Shown piece by piece: positions 56,800 through 64,000 of a stretch of 64,000 nucleotides of DNA. This DNA comes from G963663315 sp965214205 (GTDB lineage Bacteria; Pseudomonadota; Gammaproteobacteria; Arenicellales; Poriferihabitantaceae), in assembly GCA_965214205.1 (NCBI GenBank), contig OZ243941.1, forward strand, positions 682,001 to 746,000. The letters are read 5' to 3'. A model generated the notes under the pieces. It made no database searches, was not told the origin of the DNA, and saw only the letters and a list, made by a program, of their open reading frames with translations. Every line of letters starts with the position of its first letter. Position 1 is the stretch's first letter. Position numbers and translations under genes: made by a program.

Positions 56800-57120
56800 A
56801 TGGCTCAATTGATTACGGTTTACTGGCGTGATATTCCCGCCCAGGTGATCGCGAAAGAACGGCGAAAAGCGGAAAAAGTGCAGCTTTCCGAGCGTTTCGC
56901 CGAGGCCATTGACGCGGCCGCGATGCGTGCGGGCAAGGCTGGAACCGACGCTTATCTTGAGGAGTGGAGACGGGTTTCCGAGAAATGCGGAGATGACCTG
57001 AAATCTGTGGCTGAGGCGAGGGCCGCCAGTCTGGAAGAGTCATACGACCGGGAAAGATTGATCGGGCTTGTACGCAACCACGGCAATGATTCCGCAGGCG
57101 GTGAGTCAGGCGAAACGTAA
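56800..57120 (+). CDS. Small PF13769-type ('virulence factor') protein
   Basis: Protein of 106 residues matching the small family named 'Virulence_fact', with ITVYWRDIPAQVIAKERRK, ERFAEAIDAAAMRAG and AYLEEWRR as key stretches. The family name reflects an early annotation, not known biochemistry. Here it is between DUF1638 and the methyltransferase genes, so a part in corrinoid methyl transfer is more likely than virulence. It is soluble, rich in charged residues, without signal peptide. Confidence 0.8.
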   Translation: MAQLITVYWRDIPAQVIAKERRKAEKVQLSERFAEAIDAAAMRAGKAGTDAYLEEWRRVSEKCGDDLKSVAEARAASLEESYDRERLIGLVRNHGNDSAGGESGET

Positions 57121-57154
57121 CAGAACTTGCAAATCAGGTTAAACAGACAAGGTT

Positions 57155-58051
57155 ATGACGGATACGGTGATCAGTTCGGCAACCCGGGAAGTGCGTATCG
57201 GCTTTGAGCAGCCATTTGTGATTGTCGGAGAAAGAATCAATCCGACCGGGAGGAAGATTCTCGCAGAAGAAATGAAGGTCGGGGATTACAGCCGCGTGCA
57301 AAGCGACGCGTTGGCACAGGTTGCCGCGGGCGCCGCCATGCTGGATGTGAATGCCGGGATTCCGCTGGCTGATGAGCCGCGAATTCTGGCTGAGGCCATT
57401 CAACTGGTGCAGTCGATTACCGATGTTCCGCTTTCCATTGATTCGTCTATCGTGGCGGCGCTGGAAGCGGGTCTGGAGGTGTATCAGGGTAAGGCGTTGT
57501 TGAATTCGGTGACCGGGGAGGAGGAACGGCTTGAGTCCGTATTGCCGCTGGTCAGTAAGTATGGCGCCGCCGTGGTCGCTATTTCGAACGATGAGGCCGG
57601 CATATCAGAAAACCCGGATGAACGTTTCGATGTCGCAAAGAGGATTGTTGAGAGGGCGGCGGATTACGGGATTCATCACAGCGATGTGGTAGTTGACCCG
57701 CTGGTCATGCCGGTCGGCGCTGTCAACAGCGCCGGGCGCCAGGTATTGCATCTGGTCAAGCGGCTGAGGGATGAGTTGAAGGTCAATACCACCTGCGGCG
57801 CCTCGAATTTCAGCTTCGGCATCCCGAATCGAAAAGGAATGGATGGGCATTTTCTCAGTATGGCGATTGGCGCGGGTATGACCTCGGCGATCACCAACCC
57901 GCTTCATGAAGAGGTGATGCAGGGGGTCATGAGCGCCGATGTGGTCATGGGGCATGACGTGAATTGTGTGCGCTGGTTGAAAAAATATCGGCAGCCGACC
58001 CCTGAAGGCGCGGGCGGCGGGCGTCCCAATCGCCGGCGCCGCAGGGGATAG
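57155..58051 (+). CDS. Methyltetrahydrofolate:cobalamin methyltransferase
   Basis: TIM-barrel pterin-binding enzyme moving the methyl group between corrinoid and tetrahydrofolate. The 298 residues include VIVGERINPTGRK, AAMLDVNAGIP, PLSIDSSIVAALEAGL, KALLNSVTGEE, VVVDPLVMPVGAV and TTCGASNFSFGIPNRK, all typical of AcsE/MtgA-like proteins. The C-terminus is odd: after the barrel comes a Gly/Arg tail (GGGRPNRRRRRG). Adjacent to the activator gene, 12 bases apart. Confidence 0.92.
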   Translation: MTDTVISSATREVRIGFEQPFVIVGERINPTGRKILAEEMKVGDYSRVQSDALAQVAAGAAMLDVNAGIPLADEPRILAEAIQLVQSITDVPLSIDSSIVAALEAGLEVYQGKALLNSVTGEEERLESVLPLVSKYGAAVVAISNDEAGISENPDERFDVAKRIVERAADYGIHHSDVVVDPLVMPVGAVNSAGRQVLHLVKRLRDELKVNTTCGASNFSFGIPNRKGMDGHFLSMAIGAGMTSAITNPLHEEVMQGVMSADVVMGHDVNCVRWLKKYRQPTPEGAGGGRPNRRRRRG

Positions 58052-58063
58052 CCCCGTTTTGTA

Positions 58064-60094
58064 ATGAACGAGACCAGCGCAACCGTACAGGTCGTCTTTA
58101 CTCCGTCGGGCAAGCGCGGTGAGATTGTTCGGGGCAAGTCTGTGCTGGAGGCGGCCCAGCAACTGGGCGTCGACCTGGATACTGTGTGCGGCGGCCGGGG
58201 CATTTGCGACCGTTGCCAGATTGATCACAGCATCGGTGAGTTCGCCAAGTTTCAAATCCATTCCAATGCGGAAAATCTCTCTCCCCCAAGCGTCAGCGAG
58301 AAGGAGTTTTTTGACAGGGGTTCGCCTGCGACCCGCAGGCTGGGTTGTCAGGCGAAATTGCTTGGAGATGTGGTTATCGACGTGCCGCCGGAAAGCCAGG
58401 CGCACAAGCAGGTGGTTCGCAAACGGCTGGATGTTCATAGCATCACCCTGAATCCGTCCGTCCGACTGCACTATGTCGAAGTGCCCGAGCCGGACATGCA
58501 TGATCCAACCGGGGATTTGCAACGCACCCAGGACGCGCTGGAGTTCGACTGGGGCCTGTCTGATGTTTCATTCGATTTTCATCTGTTGGCTTCATTACAG
58601 GGCGTATTGCGGCAGGGGGAGTGGAAAATAACCATTGCGGTGCATCGCGGGAAACAGGCAATTGCCATCTGGCCGGGGCTTAAAACCAATATTTATGGCG
58701 TGGCGGTGGATGTCGGCTCGACCACCATCGCGGCGCATTTATGTGATCTGGTCAGCGGCGAAGCGATCCATTCGGCTGGACGGATGAATCCCCAGATCCG
58801 ATTTGGCGAAGACCTGATGAGCCGGGTTTCTTATGTGATGATGAACCCGGGCGGCGAAGCGGATATGACCCGCGCGGTCCGGGTTGCCTTGCAGGGCTTG
58901 ATCGAAGACCTGGTTGTCGGAATGAACATCGCGTTGAGCGATGTGGTGGATATGACGCTGGTTGGAAATCCGGTTATGCACCATTTGCTGCTGGGCATCA
59001 ATCCGGTCGAGTTGGGCGGCGCTCCGTTTGCCCTGACCACAGACGCGGCGCTCGATATCCGGGCCGAAGAGATTGATCTGACAGTCAATCCGGGCGCCAG
59101 AGCCTATATTCTCCCCTGTATCGCGGGCCATGTGGGGGCGGATGCCGCTGCCGCCACGCTTTCCGAGGCTCCTTACGAGCGCAGCGAACTGACCTTGCTG
59201 GTGGATGTTGGCACCAACGCGGAAATCGTGCTCGGCAACAACCGGAAAATGGTGGCGGCTTCCAGTCCGACCGGTCCGGCTTTCGAGGGCGCGCAAATCA
59301 GCGGAGGCCAGAGAGCGGCGCCGGGGGCGATTGAAAGAGTGCGAATCGACAGGCAAACCCTGGAACCCCGATTCCGGATCATCGGCAGCGAACTATGGTC
59401 GGACCAGCCCGGGTTCGAGGAGGAGACCGCAGCCACCGGCATTACCGGAATATGTGGCTCGGGCATTATCGAGGTGATGGCCGAGATGTACCTGGCCGGT
59501 CTGATCAGGCCGGATGGCGTGATTGATGGTAGTCTGGCCTCAAGAACCGGGCGGTTGATCCTGAATGAGAAAACCTGGAGCTACAAACTGTACGATGAGG
59601 GGCGGATTCAGATATTGATTACGCAAAATGACGTTCGGGCAATCCAGTTGGCGAAAGCCGCGTTGTACGCGGGCGCGCGGTTGTTGATGGATAAACTGAA
59701 AGTGGACTCGGTTGACCGGATTCGCCTGGCGGGAGCGTTCGGGGCGCATATCGACGTCAAATACGCGATGACGCTCGGGATGATTCCGGACTGTGAACTG
59801 GACCATGTCAGCTCTGCCGGCAACGCGGCCGGAGCCGGGGCCACCATTACCTTGCTCGATACCGATGCGCGCTCGGAGATTGAGGACGCGGTCAAGCGGA
59901 TCCAGAAGGTGGAAACGGCGGTGGAAGCCCGATTCCAGGAACACTTTGTAGCCGCCCTGGCGATACCTCATAAAACCGCGGCATTCGATCATCTTCGCCG
60001 GCAGGTTGATCTTCCCCAACCTGTCGATGCCGGGTCGGAACATCCCGGCGGCGGGCGGCAGCGCCGTCGTCAGCGTCGCCAGAGTGCGCAGTGA
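58064..60094 (+). CDS. RamA-like ATP-dependent corrinoid reductive activator (2Fe-2S, DUF4445/ASKHA)
   Basis: Reactivates Co(II) corrinoid that has been oxidised by chance. The 676 residues begin with a 2Fe-2S domain (C-x5-C-x2-C in VCGGRGICDRC, cysteines about 42, 48 and 51, and a fourth at about 95 in RLGCQAK), then a middle domain, and an ASKHA ATPase region (AVDVGSTTIAAHL near 216, VDVGTNAEIVLG near 382, GICGSGIIEVMAE near 463). A Gly/Arg-rich tail (GGGRQRRRQRRQ) ends the protein, like that of the preceding gene. Last gene of the operon. Confidence 0.92.
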   Translation: MNETSATVQVVFTPSGKRGEIVRGKSVLEAAQQLGVDLDTVCGGRGICDRCQIDHSIGEFAKFQIHSNAENLSPPSVSEKEFFDRGSPATRRLGCQAKLLGDVVIDVPPESQAHKQVVRKRLDVHSITLNPSVRLHYVEVPEPDMHDPTGDLQRTQDALEFDWGLSDVSFDFHLLASLQGVLRQGEWKITIAVHRGKQAIAIWPGLKTNIYGVAVDVGSTTIAAHLCDLVSGEAIHSAGRMNPQIRFGEDLMSRVSYVMMNPGGEADMTRAVRVALQGLIEDLVVGMNIALSDVVDMTLVGNPVMHHLLLGINPVELGGAPFALTTDAALDIRAEEIDLTVNPGARAYILPCIAGHVGADAAAATLSEAPYERSELTLLVDVGTNAEIVLGNNRKMVAASSPTGPAFEGAQISGGQRAAPGAIERVRIDRQTLEPRFRIIGSELWSDQPGFEEETAATGITGICGSGIIEVMAEMYLAGLIRPDGVIDGSLASRTGRLILNEKTWSYKLYDEGRIQILITQNDVRAIQLAKAALYAGARLLMDKLKVDSVDRIRLAGAFGAHIDVKYAMTLGMIPDCELDHVSSAGNAAGAGATITLLDTDARSEIEDAVKRIQKVETAVEARFQEHFVAALAIPHKTAAFDHLRRQVDLPQPVDAGSEHPGGGRQRRRQRRQSAQ

Positions 60095-60104
60095 TCCAGA
60101 CCGC

Positions 60105-61847
60105 TCAGGAATTGATCTGATCAATTAATTGTTTCGCCTGCTTTTGATCGGCCGTTTTCAGCAGCCGCTCCACCAGGGGCTGGATTTTGGCGATGTCGGT
60201 GAGCCGGGTCTGCCGTTTCACTTCGAGGATGGCCGACGGATCCATGCTGAAATCCCGCAGCCCTATGCCAAGCAACACGCGGGTGTAATGCACGTTCCCG
60301 GCCATTTCACCGCACATAGAAACTGGAATCCGGGCCGCTTTCCCCGCGTTGATCGTGGTTTTGATCAATCTCAAAATAGAGGGGTGCAACGGGTCGTACA
60401 GATAGTTGACTTCATCATCCACCCGGTCAATCGCCAATGTGTATTGAATCAGGTCGTTGGTGCCAATGGCCAGAAAATCGAGCTTGTCGGCGAACAGGTC
60501 GGCCGCAACCGCCGCCGCCGGTACTTCGATCATGCCGCCGACAGGCACATCCGGGTCGTAATCAAAGCCCTGGAACCGAAGCTCTTCACGTACTTCATGG
60601 AGCAAGAGAAACAACTGGTCCAGTTCATCCATATTGGACAGCATTGGCACCAGCAGTTTGACCCGTCCGTGGACCGCCGCTCTGTAAATCGCCCGCAACT
60701 GCGGTTTGAATAAGGTCAGGTCGTGCAGACACAGCCGAATTGCGCGCCGCCCCAACGCGGGATTGGTGATCAGATTGTTGACACTGATTCCCTCCACCGG
60801 TTTGTCCCCGCCGATATCCAGGGTTCGAAATGTGACCGGGCGGGTTGTGTAGTTCAGGACCTGGCTGTATTTCTGGTATTGCTCCTCTTCGTCCGGGATT
60901 TCGGCCCGGTTCATATACAGGAACTCGGTTCGATACAAGCCGATTCCCGCGGCATTCAACGACTCGCTTTCAAGCGCTTCCTCGGGCAATTCAATGTTGG
61001 AGTTCAACGCCACCTCAACACCATCCAGGGTGGTGGCGGTCTCTTCCACCAGAGCTTCCAATTCCTGGGAACGGCGAAGAATTTTCTCCCTTCTGGTTCG
61101 ATAGGCTTCCAGCGTGGCTTCATCGGGGTCGGCAAGGACCACGCCCCGTTTGCCATCCAGAATCAGCTGATCGCCGGTACGCAGATAGCGAATACCGCCA
61201 TGCAATCCGACAATGGCCGGGATTTTCAGGCTTTTCGCCAGAATCGCGGTATGTGAAATCGGGCTGCCGAGATTGGTGATGAATCCCCTGATATGATGTT
61301 TGTTCAGTTCGATGGTGTCGCCGGGGGTCAGATCATGGGCTACAATAATTTCCTCCTCGATCACCCCTTCAGCGCTTTCACCTTCAGGTGAGGCGCCGAA
61401 GTCATCCTGCTCATCCATCAACGCATCCTGAATACGGTTGATAACCTGCACTACATCGACGGACTTGCTGCTGAGATAAGGGTCGTTAATTTCGCCGAAT
61501 ATCCTCTCGAGATGATCGGCGTGCCGCTGCAACGCCGCTTCCGCGTTGATGCCCTGCTCACGGATGATGGAGGCCGGTTCCTGACTGAGCATCGGGTCAT
61601 CCAGCATCAATAAATGCGCGTTCAGTATGCCGCGAATTTCAGATACCCCCGCAGCGGGTAGCTGGGCGTCAATGGCCGCGAGTCTCCGGGCGGCGTTCCG
61701 GATCGCCTGCTTGAGACGCTCGACTTCCTGTTCGATGTTTTCAGGGTCTATGTCGTAGCTCGGGATATCCTGATCGAGTTGCCGTATAACCCGGGCGGTC
61801 CCGATGGCAATGCCATAGCCGACGCCGTTTCCATAGAGCGCTAACAT
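60105..61847 (-). CDS. ptsI: Phosphoenolpyruvate-protein phosphotransferase (PTS enzyme I)
   Basis: First enzyme of a phosphotransferase chain: takes phosphate from PEP to HPr. The 580-residue protein has the phospho-histidine in GSPISHTAILAKS (about residue 190), GIGLYRTEFLYM, the PEP-binding RTLDIGGDKP, and the active-site cysteine in PVSMCGEMAG. There is no N-terminal GAF domain, so it is not PtsP. It lies after ptsH with a 15-base gap. No sugar permease is present; the chain probably signals through EIIA-Ntr. Confidence 0.95.
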   Translation of the reverse strand: MLALYGNGVGYGIAIGTARVIRQLDQDIPSYDIDPENIEQEVERLKQAIRNAARRLAAIDAQLPAAGVSEIRGILNAHLLMLDDPMLSQEPASIIREQGINAEAALQRHADHLERIFGEINDPYLSSKSVDVVQVINRIQDALMDEQDDFGASPEGESAEGVIEEEIIVAHDLTPGDTIELNKHHIRGFITNLGSPISHTAILAKSLKIPAIVGLHGGIRYLRTGDQLILDGKRGVVLADPDEATLEAYRTRREKILRRSQELEALVEETATTLDGVEVALNSNIELPEEALESESLNAAGIGLYRTEFLYMNRAEIPDEEEQYQKYSQVLNYTTRPVTFRTLDIGGDKPVEGISVNNLITNPALGRRAIRLCLHDLTLFKPQLRAIYRAAVHGRVKLLVPMLSNMDELDQLFLLLHEVREELRFQGFDYDPDVPVGGMIEVPAAAVAADLFADKLDFLAIGTNDLIQYTLAIDRVDDEVNYLYDPLHPSILRLIKTTINAGKAARIPVSMCGEMAGNVHYTRVLLGIGLRDFSMDPSAILEVKRQTRLTDIAKIQPLVERLLKTADQKQAKQLIDQINS

Positions 61848-61862
61848 GGTCTTCCCGGCCCC

Positions 61863-62135
61863 CTATTCCCCTTCATCGAAATAATTTTCAAACAGCGCCG
61901 CTATTTCTTCGCTGGCAGCCTCGGCATCATCGCCCTCAACCACCAGTTCAAGCGATGAACCCTGGGTGGCGGCCAGCATCATGACTCCCATGATGCTTTT
62001 GGCATCCGCGGATTCCTCGCCATTGTGAAGCGCGATTTCACTTTCATAGTCCGAACACAACCTGACCAGTCTGGCGGCGGCACGGGCGTGTAAACCAAGT
62101 TTATTGATAACCTGAATCTGTTTGCGCACTTTCAT
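61863..62135 (-). CDS. ptsH: HPr/NPr phosphocarrier protein
   Basis: Small phosphocarrier of 90 residues. The phospho-histidine is in NKLGLHARAAARLV (about residue 16) and the family motif SIMGVMMLAATQGSSLEL follows. It lacks the sugar-PTS serine context of Gram-positive HPr, and sits between ptsI and rapZ, so NPr-like regulatory use is likely. Its ATG overlaps the rapZ stop by four bases (ATGA). Confidence 0.94.
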   Translation of the reverse strand: MKVRKQIQVINKLGLHARAAARLVRLCSDYESEIALHNGEESADAKSIMGVMMLAATQGSSLELVVEGDDAEAASEEIAALFENYFDEGE

Positions 62136-63022
62136 TTTGCAATGTCCCGATGGCGTATCTGCACATCGATACCCTTTTGTGAAAAAAGCCGCATCAACTG
62201 TTCGCTGATAAAGACCGAGCGATGCCGCCCGCCGGTGCAGCCTATCGCCACAGTGATGTAGCTTCGGTTTTCACTGGTGAATCCCGGCAGCCACTTTCCC
62301 AGAAACCGGAATATTTCCGCTTTCATGTCATTCACAATCGGCTTGCTTCCCATAAAGTCCTGAACCGCCTTGTCCAGCCCGTTCAGCGATCGCAGGGATT
62401 CGTCCCAATACGGATTGGGCAGACATCTGACATCGAACACGAAATCCGCTTCCCGCGGGGTCCCATGTTTGAAGCCAAACGATTCGATCAGAAACAGCGG
62501 GGTGGAGGACAGGCCGCCCCCGGCAAAATCCCGGATCAGGCCGCGCAATTCATGCGGGGTCATATCGGTGGTGTTGATGACATGATCCGCCCGGTCGTGC
62601 AGGGGGCGGGTCAGGGCATGTTCAAGGCGAATACCCTCAATCAGCGGTGTCCGGGCATCGGTGAGCGGGTGTTTTCTCCGGGTTCCGCTGTATCGACGAA
62701 CCAGTTGTCGCTCTTCGGCTTCGAGAAACAATATCCGATAGCGGATACCATGATCTTCGAGTGTCGACAAATGAGCGCTCAGATCCGCGAGATAACTCTT
62801 GTTGCGGGAATCTATGCTCACCGCGGCGCCTGAAAATCCGCCGTTGTCGGTGTTGATGGCGCTGTCCTGATCAGGAAAATCGGCAATAAACTGATGCAAC
62901 AGGGGCGCGGGCAGGTTATCGATGCAAAAATAGCCAATATCTTCCAGCGACTGCAATGCGACACTCTTTCCGGAGCCGGACAGGCCGCTGATGATGATAA
63001 TGTCAGTGTCGGGTCTGGTCAT
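62132..63022 (-). CDS. rapZ: RapZ RNase adapter/nucleotide-binding protein
   Basis: P-loop protein that, in E. coli, adapts RNase E to small-RNA turnover in amino-sugar control. ATG 63022 (MTRPDTDIIIISGLSGSGKS) yields 296 residues, close to E. coli's 284. The Walker A motif GLSGSGKS is at about residues 12-19, FCIDNLPAPLL follows, and the C-terminal GCTGGRHRSVF is diagnostic. It overlaps ptsN by 20 bases and ptsH by four, indicating a tightly coupled operon. Confidence 0.95.
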   Translation of the reverse strand: MTRPDTDIIIISGLSGSGKSVALQSLEDIGYFCIDNLPAPLLHQFIADFPDQDSAINTDNGGFSGAAVSIDSRNKSYLADLSAHLSTLEDHGIRYRILFLEAEERQLVRRYSGTRRKHPLTDARTPLIEGIRLEHALTRPLHDRADHVINTTDMTPHELRGLIRDFAGGGLSSTPLFLIESFGFKHGTPREADFVFDVRCLPNPYWDESLRSLNGLDKAVQDFMGSKPIVNDMKAEIFRFLGKWLPGFTSENRSYITVAIGCTGGRHRSVFISEQLMRLFSQKGIDVQIRHRDIAK

Positions 63023-63548
63023 CAACGAAACAGTGATACAGCGCTTCCGCGGTCCGGGTTTTCCTGAGATCGTCTGTAAATTGTTCATCGTTGAACTTCC
63101 CCGCAAGCAAGGCAAGCAGATTCAGATGCACTTCATGCGCATTGGCCGGAACCAGCAGACAGACTGCAAGCCAGACGGGCAGGCCGTCCGGCGCGTCATA
63201 ATCCACTGGTTGCTTGAGTCTGGCGATTGAAATGACCGGTTGGCTCAATCCCTTAATCCGGCCATGGGGTAATGCGATCCCTTTGCCGAGCGCGGTGCAT
63301 CCGAGACGCTCGCGGTTATACAAAGTATCAAAAATCAGATCGAGACCGGGCCTGTTTTCATCATGGCCATCACGGTCATCGTTGCTGTTGGCAATCAGTT
63401 TGGCGAATTGTTCCAGCAGCCGCTTTTTGCTGGTCACCTCCATGTCTGCGATGACCAGATCGTAACTCAGGTAATCTTTCAGGGTTGCGCCGGGGGCAGC
63501 GAGTGGCTCATCATTATAATGAGCCACCTCGTTTACTGAGTCAGTCAT
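63003..63548 (-). CDS. ptsN: PTS IIA-like nitrogen regulatory protein PtsN
   Basis: Output protein of the nitrogen PTS (EIIA-Ntr), which in E. coli regulates potassium uptake and other stress systems. The 181 residues contain the phospho-histidine in LGKGIALPHGRI (about residue 96) and an EIIA-fantotype end (HLNLLALLAGKFNDEQF). It is longer at the N-terminus than E. coli PtsN. Its start overlaps the hpf stop by four bases, and its stop lies inside rapZ. Confidence 0.93.
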   Translation of the reverse strand: MTDSVNEVAHYNDEPLAAPGATLKDYLSYDLVIADMEVTSKKRLLEQFAKLIANSNDDRDGHDENRPGLDLIFDTLYNRERLGCTALGKGIALPHGRIKGLSQPVISIARLKQPVDYDAPDGLPVWLAVCLLVPANAHEVHLNLLALLAGKFNDEQFTDDLRKTRTAEALYHCFVDDQTRH

Positions 63549-63868
63549 CCGGGGATATGTTTGATGGATTCGGTGTTTCTATGGTGGTCGACCCGTTTTT
63601 CCTTATGCTTTATGACCTGCCTGTCGAGCTTGTGCGCCAGCGCGTCAATTGCCGAATACATGTCTTCCGCAGTGCTTGAAGCGTGAATCATGGCTCCTTT
63701 CGTATTTACGGTGGCTTCTGCGATATGTCGGGTTTTTTCGACATGCAGTACCACATTTGTCTTGGTGACAGAGTCAAAATGCCGGGCAATCTTTTCGACT
63801 TTTTCTGACACGTGATGATACAGGGAATCGGTTATTTCAAGATGTTGACCACTTACAGATATTTGCAT
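63545..63868 (-). CDS. hpf: Ribosome hibernation promoting factor, short form
   Basis: Binds the 30S subunit and helps form inactive 100S ribosomes in starvation. The 107-residue product (MQISVSGQHLEITDSL, then ATVNTKGAMIHASSTAEDMYSAID and KLDRQVIKHKEK) is the short HPF/YhbH form. ATG 63868 has GGAG eight bases before it; the frame extends to 63919 but that start is not needed. First gene of the hpf-ptsN-rapZ-ptsH-ptsI unit. Confidence 0.94.
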   Translation of the reverse strand: MQISVSGQHLEITDSLYHHVSEKVEKIARHFDSVTKTNVVLHVEKTRHIAEATVNTKGAMIHASSTAEDMYSAIDALAHKLDRQVIKHKEKRVDHHRNTESIKHIPG

Positions 63869-64000
63869 AAATTCGCTCCAGGGTTTTGTGTTGATTATGG
63901 GCTCCCGACAATCGGACAATGAAGACCGCAGCCGACATGGATCCAGGGTTATCGGGAATTCGGATCGTTGGCTGCTCTTTATGGCGCATGGTTCCAGTGT
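63869..64000. other. Upstream of hpf, no gene recognised
   Basis: On the minus strand hpf is usually preceded by rpoN. The 132 bases here were read in the three minus frames: one stays open without a start, but none shows the usual RpoN C-terminus, so the gene ends further away or is absent. CATAAT at 63901-63896 is a possible hpf -10 box. Confidence 0.35.

Overview
The window reads as chromosomal backbone of a Gram-negative, most likely gammaproteobacterial, aerobic bacterium. The gammaproteobacterial reading rests on gene order and content: divergent lptFG / pepA-holC-valS, fabA-fabB, the lpoA-yraN-dolP block divergent from rsmI, uvrC-pgsA followed by tRNA Gly-Cys-Leu, and hpf-ptsN-rapZ-ptsH-ptsI. 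Several genes have an alphaproteobacterial flavour (EF-P variant, monofunctional prephenate dehydratase with ACT domain, single-chain pyruvate carboxylase, corrinoid C1 module), so the lineage may be deep-branching or marine with much gene exchange. No prophage, insertion sequence, CRISPR array or rRNA operon was seen. Coding density is very high and 4-base start/stop overlaps are common.

Layout. 1-9640: 3-hydroxyisobutyrate dehydrogenase-like gene (cut), lptG, lptF, pepA, holC, valS, fabA, fabB. 9686-14232: heme A synthase, then the glutathione-linked formaldehyde oxidation pair (S-formylglutathione hydrolase, GSH-dependent formaldehyde dehydrogenase) and divergent glutathione reductase. 14385-18955: a minus-strand operon of LolA-like carrier, MMPL/RND exporter and choline-sulfatase. 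18995-25741: hemW, a 2-hydroxyacid dehydrogenase, a NudL-like Nudix gene, msrB with a DUF1223 gene, HAD and VOC genes, then the end of a pyc - GMC dehydrogenase - cca operon reaching to 30810. 30933-36731: a small unknown gene, an EamA transporter, heptose-P adenylyltransferase, dolP, yraN, lpoA, rsmI. 36848-40809: MFS transporter coupled to a Slam-like outer-membrane protein, facing an RTX-repeat protein. 40946-43677: rnpB and an uncharacterised two-gene operon. 43692-47244: efp, uvrC, pgsA and three tRNAs. 47247-54604: dehalogenase-like HAD, pheA, peroxiredoxin-like protein, Ada-like regulator/methyltransferase, Bcr-type exporter, katG. 54644-60094: a phosphoribosyltransferase and a five-gene corrinoid C1-transfer operon. 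60105-63868: the nitrogen-type PTS cluster.

How the genes may work together. Choline-sulfatase (choline-O-sulfate to choline), a choline-dehydrogenase-like GMC enzyme, the corrinoid/methyl-THF module and the GSH-dependent formaldehyde pathway are the pieces expected of an organism that feeds on methylated, osmolyte-type compounds. This link is inference: the substrate methyltransferase that would charge the corrinoid protein is not in the window. The least explained parts are the Sec-exported RTX protein beside the Slam-like protein, the DUF3726-like operon after rnpB, the two unknown proteins inside the corrinoid operon, and some unusually placed promoters and hairpins.
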